DNA of 64,000 nt from Siphonodentalium dalli (GCA_032622095.1 CP136063.1:181331956-181395955); one strand, 5' to 3'. Counted from the stretch's first letter, positions 62,501 through 64,000 are shown. Notes: generated by a model not told the origin, from the letters alone. Translations and numbers: made by a program.

Positions 62501-63854
62501 ACAGAGGTTACAGTTCACGAAACAGGATAAAATGTACCATAGAATTTTCGTACGGGTTTGTTAACCCTTCCTTGTTAATATTTTGGGGATATACCATATA
62601 GTTCAGTGGGCAAGATACTTCTAGGAGATATATATTTAACTTTTTTGGAAAATATTGTTTCCGACCGATAACTCCAGTTTGTATTATTTGATCTGAACCA
62701 AAGTTGGTATGTGTATTTCCCAGCTAAAGATACAGGCCAAGTTCGAATATGGGTTCCGTCAAATTATTTTTACATGAGTTACGGCCCTTTTTCGACTTAG
62801 AATTTGACTGTCTGTTAACATTTTTGGTTTCCGACCAATAACTCCAGTTTGGATTATTTGATCTGAACCAAAGTTGACACAGGTCAAGTTCGAATTCGGG
62901 TTCCGCCTGCCAATTTTCACCAGAGTTATGTCCCTTTTTTACTTAGAATTTTTGCCAATTTGAGGTTTCCGGATGATAACTTTAGTAAATGTGTACTGAA
63001 TGAAATTAAATTTGGTATGTAGGTTTACTAGCACTAAAGACAGGTTTTTATGTGCAAACAACGGTCGTATCAAGCCGACCCTTAGAGGCGGACATGAGGT
63101 CTACTGACCTTTTATTCGACTTAGAATTTGACCACATTTTGGCATTGAAATTAGGGATATCAGATTTTCTTCAAATGTAAGCTCAAAGTATTATCTTATT
63201 TTGTGATAGTACAATTCAAAATGGCTAAAGGGCGTATTTTGCCACGCCCTAGCGATGCTCTTGTTGATAACTTATTTTCCCTCCACTTTTCTGAGAATAA
63301 TGGGAGTATACTGGATTGACATTATTTTTAATTTGGTTCAAAATTTTTTATTGTGATATGTCTGATTGACGCTTGCTACAAATGTGATTCATATACTTTA
63401 AAGGCAGTTTTACCTTCGTTATAGGTTATAACTTATTTCGTAAAAATATATATAAAATTTTATATCTTCTTTATATATGCATATTTAGAGAACGAGATAT
63501 ATATACATAAATATACACATATCCTACTCTTTTATAAATCATATTTATGGAGGCATGAACTCTATCAGCCATTCCATGTTCGGAGTACCGGTATGATATT
63601 TAGTGACCACCAGCTGCAGCTTTCTGTATCTTTCTACTGTGCATGCCTAGCCGGCTGTAGCCATGGCCGGCTGTAGCCTGTGATGCTCAAATACACCCAT
63701 TATATCTTACAGAAAGAAACACATGTTTTCTTTGAGTGAGGAGAAAACCAAGAAGAATTCTGAGCTGAAATTAACAGAGAAGACACAGGGTGAGATGGCT
63801 GGAAGGGCGGGGCTAACCTACCAGTCAAGTGATGCGAGAATCGTCAAGCAACAT
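8560..63854 (+). CDS. LRRC49: LRRC49 orthologue, 17 exons, 3' incomplete
   Basis: Joining the exons at 8560-8577, 9875-9955, 12669-12765, 14362-14541, 15938-16043, 17691-17961, 18515-18658, 22794-22855, 43767-43914, 46832-46915, 47552-47757, 48883-49023, 52964-53029, 53127-53340, 54407-54593, 57054-57163 and 63713-63854 gives 2257 nt. Without the one extra base in exon 15 this is 752 codons. Recognition rests on blocks such as EGEEQLRLLNYQHN, LIFLDLYDNQIEEISGL, LDVLDLHGNQ, SLDGNPIAQEQYYK, QLDMKRVT, GALESLDRNWGVQ, WKLYVVFRLAHFSL and AEKLFGAISRV, which match LRRC49 as I know it, in order. The family has an SDS22-like LRR block (here about residues 168-345 plus a cap to 370) and a conserved C-terminal half. 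Vertebrate LRRC49 is a structural subunit of the tubulin polyglutamylase complex at centrioles, cilia and neuronal microtubules. The last exon, stop codon and 3'UTR lie beyond the window. The family call is secure; the first exon and exon 13 are the weakest parts of the model. Confidence 0.93.
8578..9874. other. LRRC49 intron 1
   Basis: Opens with GTAAGT and closes with TTTCAG. One internal near-duplication: GTTCACCTTCATC../GTTTACCTTCATCTGG.. with CTTGACTTCAATGACATCAA at 9435-9515 and again at 9545-9625, a tandem repeat of about 110 bp. Otherwise unremarkable. Confidence 0.5.
9875..9955 (+). CDS. LRRC49: LRRC49 exon 2
   Basis: An acceptor TTATTTCAG precedes 27 in-frame codons (NNFVPPSFGLQVFPANNL..), and the donor is AAG/GTTAGT. 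The exon is phase 0 at both ends, so it joins exons 1 and 3 cleanly. The N-terminal linker of LRRC49 is poorly conserved, so support comes from splice signals, phase and position, not from homology. Confidence 0.65.
10036..10545. mobile_element. hAT-like palindromic MITE, family E, long form
   Basis: Carries inverted blocks GAGGT.CCCAGAGGGTGAATT and CACTAAATTCACCCTCTGGG around GATGCTA..TAGCATC, twice, separated by a CACCCATTAGTCACCTCGAT segment. Same structure as 14551-14995. Begins about 80 bp after exon 2. Confidence 0.7.
10598..10715. mobile_element. Tc1/mariner-type MITE, family F, half copy
   Basis: TA followed by CAGTAATGCTCTAAGTAATC, then ACCACAGCAGAATTATGGGT and ATATGGCTTGTTGCCATTC. 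Only the left half is present. Confidence 0.65.
10730..10849. mobile_element. hAT-like MITE, family E, with perfect 8-bp target duplication
   Basis: CTTCCAAG at 10722-10729 repeats at 10850-10857. The ends are CAAGTCTGAGTTTAATGTG and its inverse. The core holds the family's CTCTGGGGACCTCATTCTGC. 120 bp, complete. Confidence 0.85.
10960..11422. mobile_element. hAT-like palindromic MITE, family E, long form
   Basis: Two divergent palindromic cores (10995-11085 and 11305-11395) flank the same middle segment found at 10036 and 14551. The left end is approximate. Confidence 0.65.
11718..12122. mobile_element. TTAA-bounded palindromic element, family G
   Basis: TTAAAGATGGATTATCTCTT at the left. 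The inverted ATATAGTTTCC../GGAAACTATGTA-type arms and central GGGACATT/AATGTCCC pair match 42459-42871. The right terminus is decayed near AGGAAGAGATA. Confidence 0.65.
12475..12590. mobile_element. Tc1/mariner-type MITE, family F, right half
   Basis: GAGAGCTTTCCGATGAATGG through GCTGTGGTTAAGGAGTCGAT to GGGCATTACTG followed by TA. Ends 78 bp before exon 3. Confidence 0.65.
12669..12765 (+). CDS. LRRC49: LRRC49 exon 3
   Basis: Acceptor TCTATTCAG and donor CTG/GTAAGA bound 97 nt, open in the required frame (GSTEEVIFRQTQAPSDMRRY..). It starts in phase 0 and ends with one extra base, which pairs with the AG at the head of exon 4 to give Glu. It encodes part of the variable N-terminal region. Confidence 0.75.
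12916..13159. mobile_element. piggyBac-like MITE, family B
   Basis: TTAA at both ends (12916-12919, 13156-13159) with termini CCCTTTCTTTACTAAA and, inverted, TATAGATAGGG. The interior holds inverted GTTCAGATAATAA / TTATTATCTGA-type arms around TTTGTTGAA. TTAA duplication with CCCT ends is the piggyBac hallmark. No transposase. Confidence 0.8.
13170..13324. mobile_element. Tc1/mariner-type MITE, family F
   Basis: Inverted copies of TTAACCACAGCAGAATTATG flank GGATTTAGTCGGAAATATGG. The right end is GGGCATTTACTG followed by TA. It lies directly beside the piggyBac-like MITE. Confidence 0.65.
14049..14166 (-). mobile_element. tRNA-derived SINE fragment
   Basis: On the minus strand a tRNA-like head (GTGGCTCAATCGGTTAGGAT, A-box-like) is followed by TTAGTTGCTGAAAGTGACAT, TAAACCCC and an (AATC)n tail. 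This matches the plan of molluscan SINEs with a conserved 3' domain and short tandem tail. Confidence 0.6.
14362..14541 (+). CDS. LRRC49: LRRC49 exon 4
   Basis: 180 nt between acceptor TATTGCAG and donor CAG/GTATGTG. The required frame is open (KVPIHYRTGHGAKKQVV.., then a Ser-rich stretch RSSSISSASK). The two other phases do not fit the neighbours. A palindromic MITE begins only 9 bp after the exon, and its target duplication covers the donor. Confidence 0.8.
14551..14995. mobile_element. hAT-like MITE, family E, inserted at the exon 4 splice donor
   Basis: Ends CAAGCCTTGAAATAGTG and CACTATTTCAAGGCTTG. Flanks are TATGTGTT (14543-14550) and TATGTGCT (14996-15003), a 7-of-8 target duplication. 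The left flank is part of the donor GTATGTG of exon 4. Interior as in the other long family E copies. Confidence 0.88.
15195..15552. mobile_element. hAT-like MITE, family E, truncated long form
   Basis: Same CACCCATTAGTCACCTCAAT middle and GGTCCCCAG../CTCTGGTGACC arms; the termini are lost. Confidence 0.65.
15938..16043 (+). CDS. LRRC49: LRRC49 exon 5
   Basis: Acceptor CCTCCAG and donor CAG/GTACTA. The translation includes PGIPVVYRTMDEKSTNPDRL followed by NLDR. The NPDRLNLDR motif immediately precedes the LRR block in LRRC49 relatives. The exon enters with two bases that complete a Gly codon and leaves in phase 2, so the final AG plus the first G of exon 6 gives Arg. Confidence 0.9.
16044..17690. 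other. LRRC49 intron 5
   Basis: Contains a triplicated AGGGAGATT motif (16366-16415), a short (AATC)n tract near 16856-16870 and a G run at about 17127-17139. Otherwise I recognise nothing. Confidence 0.45.
17691..17961 (+). CDS. LRRC49: LRRC49 exon 6: first leucine-rich repeats
   Basis: Begins after CCTCTTCAG with RRKLAVCPILEGEE and runs through LRLLNYQHNIITKIQHL, LIFLDLYDNQIEEISGL, LRVLMLGKNRINKIENL and LDVLDLHGNQ, then donor CAG/GTGAGC. These are 22-residue SDS22-type repeats (LxxLxLxxNxI). This is the most conserved part of LRRC49 and identifies the gene. An apparent in-frame ATG reading is not needed here; the codon often taken as a start (17716) is TTG inside the exon. Confidence 0.97.
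18317..18452. mobile_element. hAT-like MITE, family E, short form
   Basis: GAATGAGGTTTCCAGATGGT.. inverted against CACCCTCTGGGGACCTCATT, ending TTTTCAGGCTTG. It lies 62 bp before exon 7. Confidence 0.65.
18515..18658 (+). CDS. LRRC49: LRRC49 exon 7: leucine-rich repeats
   Basis: 48 codons, phase 0 at both ends: ISIIENLNHLCELRVLNLAG.. and LAELNLRRNNIITV. Acceptor TTTTTCCAG, donor GTG/GTAAGT. It adds two more 22-residue repeats in register with exon 6. Transposon-like palindromes lie about 60 bp before and 25 bp after the exon. Confidence 0.97.
18684..18945. mobile_element. piggyBac-like MITE, family D
   Basis: TTAA ends (18684-18687, 18942-18945) with CCC.TC.ATGA termini. Inside are two internal palindromes of GCATTCTCTTATATATGC arms around CTCCCATATGGAG and CTCCCTATGGGAG. 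It starts 25 bp after exon 7. Confidence 0.8.
19038..19197. mobile_element. piggyBac-like MITE, family D, short
   Basis: TTAACCCTTTCATGATGG at the left and GAGGGGTTAA at the right. One internal GTGCATTCTCTTATATATG palindrome. Confidence 0.75.
19412..20180. repeat. TATACCCCC-family repeats, two copies
   Basis: TATACCCCCC..GTTAGGGGGGGTATACTGG at 19904-19942, followed by GTCCGTCCGTCCGTGG and ATGGGAACCTGTGCACCTGC. Similar text at 19412-19700. Widely dispersed in bivalve genomes as I know them; no coding capacity seen. Confidence 0.65.
20181..21060. other. Intron 7 segment, nothing recognised
   Basis: AT-rich, with TATAGATAG-type simple sequence around 20650-20705. An A-rich segment follows at 20985-21070. 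Confidence 0.4.
21061..21625. repeat. TATACCCCC-family repeat, internal part
   Basis: Repeats the block CCCCCTTTTTCGACTTAGAA / TTTTGTCCGAGCTTTTATTC / ATGGGAACCTGTGCACCTG three times with a period of about 190 bp. Confidence 0.65.
22011..22285. repeat. 26-bp minisatellite
   Basis: About ten copies of ATAACTGGGACAGAGGTGTC plus ATTTCT, successive CTGGGACAG starts being 26 bp apart. Copies differ at the GGT/TGT/CAT triplet. It lies in intron 7. Confidence 0.9.
22286..22793. other. End of intron 7, nothing recognised
   Basis: Unremarkable AT-rich intron up to the exon 8 acceptor. Confidence 0.4.
22794..22855 (+). CDS. LRRC49: LRRC49 exon 8: leucine-rich repeat
   Basis: A 62-nt exon encoding IDVDSLPNLQRLFLSFNDIT, between acceptor TACTTGCAG and donor TAG/GTAAGT. 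It ends in phase 2; AG plus C from exon 9 gives Ser. The next exon is 20.9 kb downstream. Confidence 0.95.
23336..23569. mobile_element. piggyBac-like MITE, family D
   Basis: TTAACCCTTCCATGACTGG at the left and AAAGGGTTAA at the right. The first internal palindrome is intact and the second has lost its right arm. Confidence 0.75.
24403..24516. repeat. Inverted repeat in intron 8
   Basis: ATCCATCATGACCTGTGATG-TGGG pairs with CCCACATCCCAGGTCATGAT-GGAT across about 60 bp. Origin unknown; perhaps a small MITE. Confidence 0.55.
24517..25860. other. Intron 8 segment, nothing recognised
   Basis: AT-rich sequence with scattered stop-filled frames. No repeat family identified. Confidence 0.35.
25890..26900. 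repeat. Tandem repeat element, second subfamily
   Basis: Head TTTGTAAAGTTTGAGCTATT at 25898. It then has about five diverged units built on ACATGGCTGCCAGTGGCCAT and CACCCTACAGGCCACATCCC plus ACCTCTAGATGGGAGC. The tail is CAAGTTGAGTTACAGTGTCA near 26866. Same head-units-tail plan as the main arrays. Confidence 0.75.
27406..27487. repeat. Two-copy 41-bp tandem duplication
   Basis: GTGAAACTTCCTAGAATTAG AAATTTGTCTGCTTCAATGG G occurs twice without change. Identity suggests a recent duplication. Confidence 0.9.
27490..29311. other. Intron 8 segment, nothing recognised
   Basis: AT-rich, apparently low-copy DNA. No exon-like frame with splice sites in the phase required between exons 8 and 9. Confidence 0.4.
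29312..29561. mobile_element. piggyBac-like MITE, family B
   Basis: TTAA ends with CCCTTTCTATACTGAATGG and TTTAGTATAGAAATGG. The interior has GTTCAGATAAAAAGTTCAA inverted against TTGAACTTATTATCTGAAC. Confidence 0.8.
29590..29804. mobile_element. piggyBac-like MITE, family C: near-perfect 215-bp palindrome
   Basis: TTAACCCTTTCAGTGCCAAG begins the left arm and its inverse ends the right arm at TTAA 29801-29804. The arms are about 104 nt with, by my count, four mismatches, meeting at GAGCTCTTAGAGCTC. If transcribed it forms one long hairpin. Confidence 0.85.
30600..31425. repeat. Tandem repeat element, second subfamily
   Basis: GGTAAAGTTTGAGCTATTGC at 30608, then about five units with CCAGCAGCCATCTTGATTTT-type and ACAGACCACATCCCTCATCC blocks. 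It abuts the main array. The 179-codon open frame at 30189-30728 crosses a C run and this repeat and is not a gene. Confidence 0.7.
31427..33905. repeat. Main array 1: ~160-bp units in higher-order order
   Basis: Head TTAGCTCAACTTTACTTTGT AAAGTTTGAGC, then about 14 units each centred on AACATGGCCGCCAGCAGCCA TCTTGG. The tail is CCAAGTTGAGCTACAGTGTC ATTGACACT. Two unit types alternate: A (TTCAAAATTCAATCCATTAG) and B (TTTTACTCTTTGTATGACTA), roughly as ABB ABBB ABBB AB. Short open frames across it are translations of the repeat. Confidence 0.9.
34650..35994. repeat. Tandem segmental duplication of 33070-34640 with internal deletion
   Basis: 34463 onward recurs at 35816 (offset 1353), and 33651 onward recurs at 35004 (offset 1353). 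The 33081 region recurs near 34660 (offset about 1579). The difference implies a loss of about 226 bp in the second copy, at the junction near 34975 (GATGGCTGTCCAACATCTAC). The copies look almost identical. Confidence 0.85.
35275..37325. repeat. Large foldback (inverted repeat) with repeat-filled loop
   Basis: The left arm, 35275-36070, reappears inverted at 36372-37325; for example CTCACAGAGCAAGGTTAACG at 35979 against CGTTAACCTTGCTCTCCGTG-type text at 36454. The right arm has an extra segment near 36960-37070. The loop (36071-36370) is a TATACCCCC-family repeat in reverse orientation. Confidence 0.8.
37326..38660. other. Intron 8 segment, mostly unrecognised
   Basis: A decayed ACATGGCTGCATGCAACCAT unit near 37549; otherwise AT-rich DNA with nothing I can name. 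Confidence 0.4.
38663..38949. mobile_element. Tc1/mariner-type MITE, family F, complete, internally duplicated
   Basis: TA/CAGTAATGCCCTAATTAATC at the left and AAGGCATTACTG/TA at the right. Long inverted arms meet at GAGAGCTTTCC. The right arm segment CAGTGAGAGCTTTCCGATGA is present twice. Confidence 0.82.
39170..39640. repeat. Tandem repeat units, second subfamily
   Basis: Three diverged units with ACATGGCCGCCAGCAGC and CACCCTGCAGGC blocks. Confidence 0.65.
39928..40296. mobile_element. TTAA-bounded element, family L
   Basis: TTAAAGATGCATAATCCGAA at the left and CGGATAGAGTTCCT-TTAA at the right. Shares TTACTATTTCTTTGGCTTC and GGAACCCACCCATCAAA with 48401-48858. Confidence 0.7.
40446..40830. 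mobile_element. piggyBac-like MITE, family B, interrupted by a hAT-like MITE
   Basis: Family B text (CATTCAGTTATAAAAATGTA ... TTATCTGAATATTTCCTAAG ... GTTAGTAAAGAAATGG-TTAA) is split at CAGATAAT by the element at 40584-40733. The left terminus is decayed. Confidence 0.75.
40584..40733. mobile_element. hAT-like MITE, family E, perfect target duplication, nested
   Basis: CAGATAAT at 40576-40583 and 40734-40741. Ends CAAGCTTGAAATAGTGTG and CACACTATTTCAAGGCTTG. The 150-bp element is an almost complete palindrome turning at GCTACCCCGC/TATGCGGGGTAGC. The reference copy of the family. Confidence 0.92.
41855..42067. mobile_element. Tc1/mariner-type MITE, family F, complete
   Basis: TA at 41853-41854 and 42068-42069. 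CAGTAATGCCCTAAGTAATC inverted against ATTTAGGGCATTACTG. The arms meet at GAAAGCTCTCAGTGAGAGCTTTC. 213 bp. Confidence 0.87.
42459..42871. mobile_element. TTAA-bounded palindromic element, family G, complete
   Basis: TTAA-AGATGGGCTATCTCTTCC at the left and CGGAAAGCATAGACCATCT-TTAA at the right. ATATAGTTTCC..GGTATAAAATAATAA arms are inverted across about 410 bp. No coding frame. Confidence 0.8.
42872..43766. other. End of intron 8
   Basis: A modest inverted repeat at 43169-43232 (GTGACGTGTATGGCCGATAG / CTCATTATCGGTCGTACATG). Otherwise nothing recognised up to the exon 9 acceptor. Confidence 0.45.
43767..43914 (+). CDS. LRRC49: LRRC49 exon 9: last LRR and C-cap
   Basis: Encodes FDDIVCLSESNSLSEISLDG.. 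followed by NPIAQEQYYKQVVLRNMQQL and KQLDMKRVT. This is the final leucine-rich repeat plus the LRR C-terminal cap. Acceptor TTTTCAG, donor ACG/GTAGGT. It completes the Ser codon split with exon 8 and ends in phase 0. Confidence 0.97.
43915..44535. other. Intron 9, first part
   Basis: Nothing recognised beyond the donor. Confidence 0.4.
44536..45125. mobile_element. Cluster of piggyBac-like family D palindromes
   Basis: TTAACCCTTTCATGATCGG opens the cluster. At least five GCATTCTCTTATATATGCGA palindromes follow, with internal CTTTCATGACTGGAGC and CATGAAATAGTTAA junctions. These indicate two or three copies inserted in or beside one another. Confidence 0.75.
45275..45425. mobile_element. piggyBac-like MITE, family B, left part
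   Basis: TTAACCCTTTCTATACTAAA and the GTTCAAATAACAAGTTCAAC arm are present. The right half is missing. Confidence 0.65.
45426..46831. other. Intron 9, last part
   Basis: AT-rich, unrecognised, ending in the CTCCTCCGAAG acceptor of exon 10. Confidence 0.4.
46832..46915 (+). CDS. LRRC49: LRRC49 exon 10: charged helix
   Basis: 28 codons, DEERRIALVMARKEEEKRRE and MNKIAVMK, just after the LRR cap, as in the family (T-E/D-E-E-R-R). The acceptor is CTCCTCCGAAG, a weaker -AAG site, chosen because it gives the expected junction Thr-Asp-Glu-Glu-Arg-Arg. The donor AAG/GTTTGT is weak. The Lys/Glu/Arg pattern predicts a long helix or coiled coil. Confidence 0.9.
47116..47250. mobile_element. Family G fragment in intron 10
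   Basis: CATATAGATTCCGGGGTATA and AATTAATATTGATTTTATTT match the left arm of the 42459 element. No right arm. Confidence 0.5.
47552..47757 (+). CDS. LRRC49: LRRC49 exon 11
   Basis: Starts EKRRLAITNAKRQWESMQVT, matching the family's EKKRL..A.RQW segment. It then turns into a Ser/Pro-rich linker (PNNEVRSPSPHSYRIDD) and ends ESVTR with donor AAG/GTAACA. It leaves in phase 2. Confidence 0.93.
47773..48011. mobile_element. piggyBac-like MITE, family B
   Basis: CCTTTTCTATACTAAATACT at the left (TTAA decayed) and TTTAGTATAGAAAGGG-TTAA at the right. Central ATGTTCAGATAATATG / CATATTATCTGAACAT inverted arms. It starts about 15 bp after exon 11. Confidence 0.72.
48401..48858. mobile_element. TTAA-bounded element, family L, ending 24 bp before exon 12
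   Basis: TTAAAGAAGCATAATCCGAA at the left, CGGATTGAGTACCT-TTAA at the right. Shares most of its length with 39928-40296. Its right end is close enough to the exon 12 acceptor that the branch point may sit at or next to the boundary. Confidence 0.72.
48883..49023 (+). CDS. LRRC49: LRRC49 exon 12: Ser/Lys-rich linker
   Basis: Acceptor CTGATTCAG and donor CCC/GTAAAT bound 141 nt. The frame is open only in the phase needed (2 in, 2 out): EKAGSRPSSSKSGVTENSSG.. then RPKTANKKETKPPATVKDTM. Low-complexity Ser, Lys and Pro content fits the unconserved linker between the LRR half and the C-terminal domain. The longer open frame on the opposite strand at 48580-49044 is a shadow of it. A TTAA-bounded repeat ends 24 bp before the exon. 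Confidence 0.75.
49138..51850. repeat. Main array 2: ~160-bp units in intron 12
   Basis: Same head (AGCTCAACTTTACTTTGTAA at 49138), about 16 units and the same tail (CCAAGTTGAGCTACAGTGTC near 51826) as array 1. Unit order by my reading is A BB A BBB A B A B A BB A. Same orientation as array 1. Confidence 0.9.
51895..52036. mobile_element. hAT-like MITE, family E, decayed
   Basis: Right end CACACTATTTCAAGGCTTG intact. The stretch CACTGTGCATGGTAGCATCA is tandemly duplicated. The left end is lost. Confidence 0.65.
52151..52216. mobile_element. piggyBac-like MITE, family C, left arm only
   Basis: TTAACCCTTTCAGTGCCAAG through TTGATCATTTTTCACATTTG matches the left arm of 29590-29804 and then stops where tRNA-like sequence begins. 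Confidence 0.7.
52217..52320 (+). mobile_element. tRNA-derived SINE head
   Basis: TGGCACAATGGTTAGACTGT is A-box-like and GAGTTCGACACTCGC is B-box-like, about 35-40 bp apart. Stems are too imperfect for a working tRNA. Confidence 0.6.
52321..52606. mobile_element. piggyBac-like MITE, family B, decayed
   Basis: CTTTACTAAATTCTCAG start, GTACAGATAATATGTCCAAC arm and GATAGGGTTA end. It contains an extra inverted CGACCATAGG..CCATAGATCG middle. Confidence 0.55.
52964..53029 (+). CDS. LRRC49: LRRC49 exon 13 (short linker exon)
   Basis: 66 nt between acceptor TATGTTTAG and donor AGG/GTAGGC, encoding PPSEAPDRHFRQDSDESTFT-LGG once joined to exon 12. Phase 2 at both ends, so it can be included or skipped without disturbing the frame. 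No homology can be claimed for this linker. Support is splice signals plus phase. Confidence 0.62.
53127..53340 (+). CDS. LRRC49: LRRC49 exon 14: start of conserved C-terminal domain
   Basis: Encodes VAEIEGDTLTFYGAGALESL, DRNWGVQAAGAVLVIVFTFI and DFDEISKYLHKIRTRFPGVH. The GDTL.(Y/F)YG.GALESLDRNW block is a hallmark of LRRC49. Acceptor TATTTCAG, donor CAT/GTGAGT. A hAT-like palindromic repeat starts about 15 bp after the donor. Confidence 0.97.
53356..53728. mobile_element. hAT-like MITE, family E, beginning 15 bp after exon 14
   Basis: AATAGAGTGTCTGTCATTTG and GAATGAGGTCCCCAGAGGGT at the left; the common middle; AATCAGGCTTG at the right. Terminus positions are approximate. Confidence 0.65.
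54407..54593 (+). CDS. LRRC49: LRRC49 exon 15, interrupted by a one-base frameshift
   Basis: The first part reads TLKFSSTNIHSLNQINSLSN, VRRLDNLTIEDEGN. The conserved continuation VTRFNMWKLYVVFRLAHFSL, KKINDVE is in the +1 frame. The shift falls at GGGGG (54509-54513), and the uninterrupted frame hits TAA at 54523-54525. The exon is 187 nt; 186 would restore phase 0 into exon 16. The rest of the exon and both splice sites (TTTCAG, GAG/GTAAAT) look intact, so a sequencing or assembly error or an allelic indel is likelier than an old pseudogene. Confidence 0.92.
54631..55000. mobile_element. Tc1/mariner-type MITE, family F, with inserted DNA, 37 bp after exon 15
   Basis: TA/CAGTAATGCCCTAAATAATC then GGATTTAGTCAGAAATATGG; the right arm GAGCTTTCCGATGAATGGCA ends near AAAAATTACTCAT. 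About 180 bp of unrelated, more GC-rich sequence sits in the loop. Confidence 0.65.
55001..56182. other. Intron 15, nothing recognised
   Basis: AT-rich, with a C run near 55710. No repeat family or exon seen. Confidence 0.4.
56183..56652. mobile_element. piggyBac-like MITE, family C, with nested family D palindrome
   Basis: TTAACCCTTTCAGTGCCAGG at the left and CCTGGCACTGAAAGGG-TTAA at the right. Inside, GCATTCTCTTATATATGCGA / TCGCATATATAAGAGAATGC (56538-56594) belongs to family D. Confidence 0.75.
57054..57163 (+). CDS. LRRC49: LRRC49 exon 16
   Basis: Encodes VIAADIVNAEKLFGAISRVT and TSQLPQSRLMLLMGDTR, matching the family's AERLFG..AHV..S.LPQ.RL...LGD.R segment. Acceptor CTGTTTCAG, donor AAG/GTTTGT. 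It ends in phase 2 and joins exon 17 as Arg. Confidence 0.96.
57540..58540. repeat. TATACCCCC-family relative with 160-bp tandem units
   Basis: Three units of TAACTCCAGTTTGGATTATT / GGTATGTGTATTTCCCAGCT / CAGGCCAAGTTCGAATATGG at about 57825, 57985 and 58145. The same units resume at 62660-62900 after the composite insertion. Confidence 0.75.
58673..58702 (+). promoter_or_regulatory. CRE plus TATA box inside the left inverted repeat
   Basis: A perfect CRE palindrome TGACGTCA (58673-58680) is followed 14 bp later by CTATATAAGC. Spacing and order suit a polymerase II promoter firing rightward into the element. Confidence 0.55.
60721..60805 (+). mobile_element. tRNA-like (SINE-type) segment
   Basis: GTCGCTGTAGCCGAGTGGTT AGACC has a canonical A-box and a D-arm, then GGACTGCAAACC as an anticodon-arm-like stretch. 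The B-box is degenerate, so it is a SINE head or tRNA pseudogene, not a tRNA gene. Confidence 0.5.
62472..62501 (-). promoter_or_regulatory. CRE plus TATA box inside the right inverted repeat
   Basis: Mirror copy: TGACGTCA at 62494-62501 and TATATAAGC on the minus strand, pointing leftward into the element. Confidence 0.55.
62660..63330. repeat. Continuation of the host TATACCCCC-family repeat
   Basis: Repeats TAACTCCAGTTTG.ATTATT, TTTTTCGACTTAGAATTTGA and AATGGGAGTATACTGGATTG, the counterpart of 57540-58540 interrupted by the composite insertion. Confidence 0.7.
63331..63712. other. End of intron 16
   Basis: AT-rich with TATATA-type simple sequence, plus a local duplication of GCCGGCTGTAGCC near 63650-63678. 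It ends in the exon 17 acceptor. Confidence 0.4.
63713..63854 (+). CDS. LRRC49: LRRC49 exon 17 (not the last exon)
   Basis: Acceptor ATCTTACAG; encodes KKHMFSLSEEKTKKNSELKL and AGLTYQSSDARIVKQH, then a consensus donor CAT/GTAAGT. The KK..F/L..E start and L.Y..(S/T).(A/D) end line up with the segment after LGDARKKQF in relatives. The remaining C-terminal residues (roughly 60-80 expected) lie outside the window. Confidence 0.9.
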
Positions 63855-64000
63855 GTAAGTATAATCTTATTTTAGGCCTTCATAGATTGAGTCTTGATAA
63901 GGTTGTTTCTATTGAGTTTCAATTTTACAGCAACCTCAGTTTCTCACCGCTATAAAATTTGAAATATTTGATACATGGTTATGGTTTTACAGTAAACTGG

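Larger units (their letters stand above)
58541..62657. mobile_element. Young composite insertion with 178-bp inverted repeats
   Basis: 58558-58735 and 62439-62616 are inverted copies differing at one position by my comparison. The insertion splits a host repeat: AACATTTTTG before 58541 resumes as TTTCCGACCGATAACTCC after 62657. A second pair of outer ends (TATCTCTGTCAAAGTC at 58542, inverse ending near 62325; TATCTCCTAGAAGTATC near 62348, inverse ending near 62632) suggests two related elements in tandem. The 3.7-kb interior is partly GC-rich, carries a tRNA-like segment and has no recognisable transposase or reverse transcriptase. Confidence 0.75.

Overview
This window is animal nuclear DNA. 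Coding information is split into short exons with GT/AG boundaries, introns run up to about 21 kb, and most of the sequence is AT-rich repeat and transposon debris. Several repeat types (the TATACCCCC..GGGGG family, roughly 160-bp ATGGCCGCCAGCAGCCATC arrays, tRNA-headed SINEs with short tandem tails) are, as I know them, typical of marine molluscs, so a bivalve is my best guess. That guess is an inference from repeat style and not a species call.

I can support one protein-coding gene, an orthologue of LRRC49 (also called CSTPP2), on the + strand. I find 17 coding exons from 8560 to 63854, and the gene continues past the right edge. All 16 junctions are phase-compatible. Together they encode about 752 residues, against about 686 for the complete human protein as I recall it. 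The order is: a 6-residue start exon, an N-terminal linker, an SDS22-type leucine-rich repeat block (exons 6-9), a charged helical stretch (exons 10-11), a Ser/Lys/Pro-rich linker (exons 11-13) and the conserved C-terminal domain (exons 14-17). In vertebrates LRRC49 is a non-catalytic subunit of the tubulin polyglutamylase complex (with TTLL1, TPGS1, TPGS2, NICN1 and CSTPP1) and is linked to centriolar satellites. Exon 15 has a single-base frameshift in a run of five Gs.

Layout. 1-8.5 kb: upstream DNA with a complete 1.85-kb hAT-like element (783-2627) and AT-rich repeats. 8.56-22.9 kb: exons 1-8, with many small palindromic elements in the introns. 22.9-43.8 kb: a 20.9-kb intron holding a higher-order tandem repeat array (31.4-33.8 kb), a tandem duplication and large foldback (33-37.3 kb) and nested MITEs. 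43.8-49.0 kb: exons 9-12. 49.1-51.8 kb: a second copy of the tandem array inside intron 12. 53-57.2 kb: exons 13-16. 57.5-63.3 kb: intron 16, with a young composite insertion whose 178-bp inverted repeats differ at one base and each carry a CRE and a TATA box. 63.7 kb: exon 17.

The most interesting non-coding signal is how crowded the exons are with terminal-inverted-repeat elements. At least five exons have an element boundary within about 40 bp of a splice site. In one case (exon 4) the 8-bp target duplication covers the splice donor itself. I found no transposase, reverse transcriptase, rRNA gene, functional tRNA or CRISPR.
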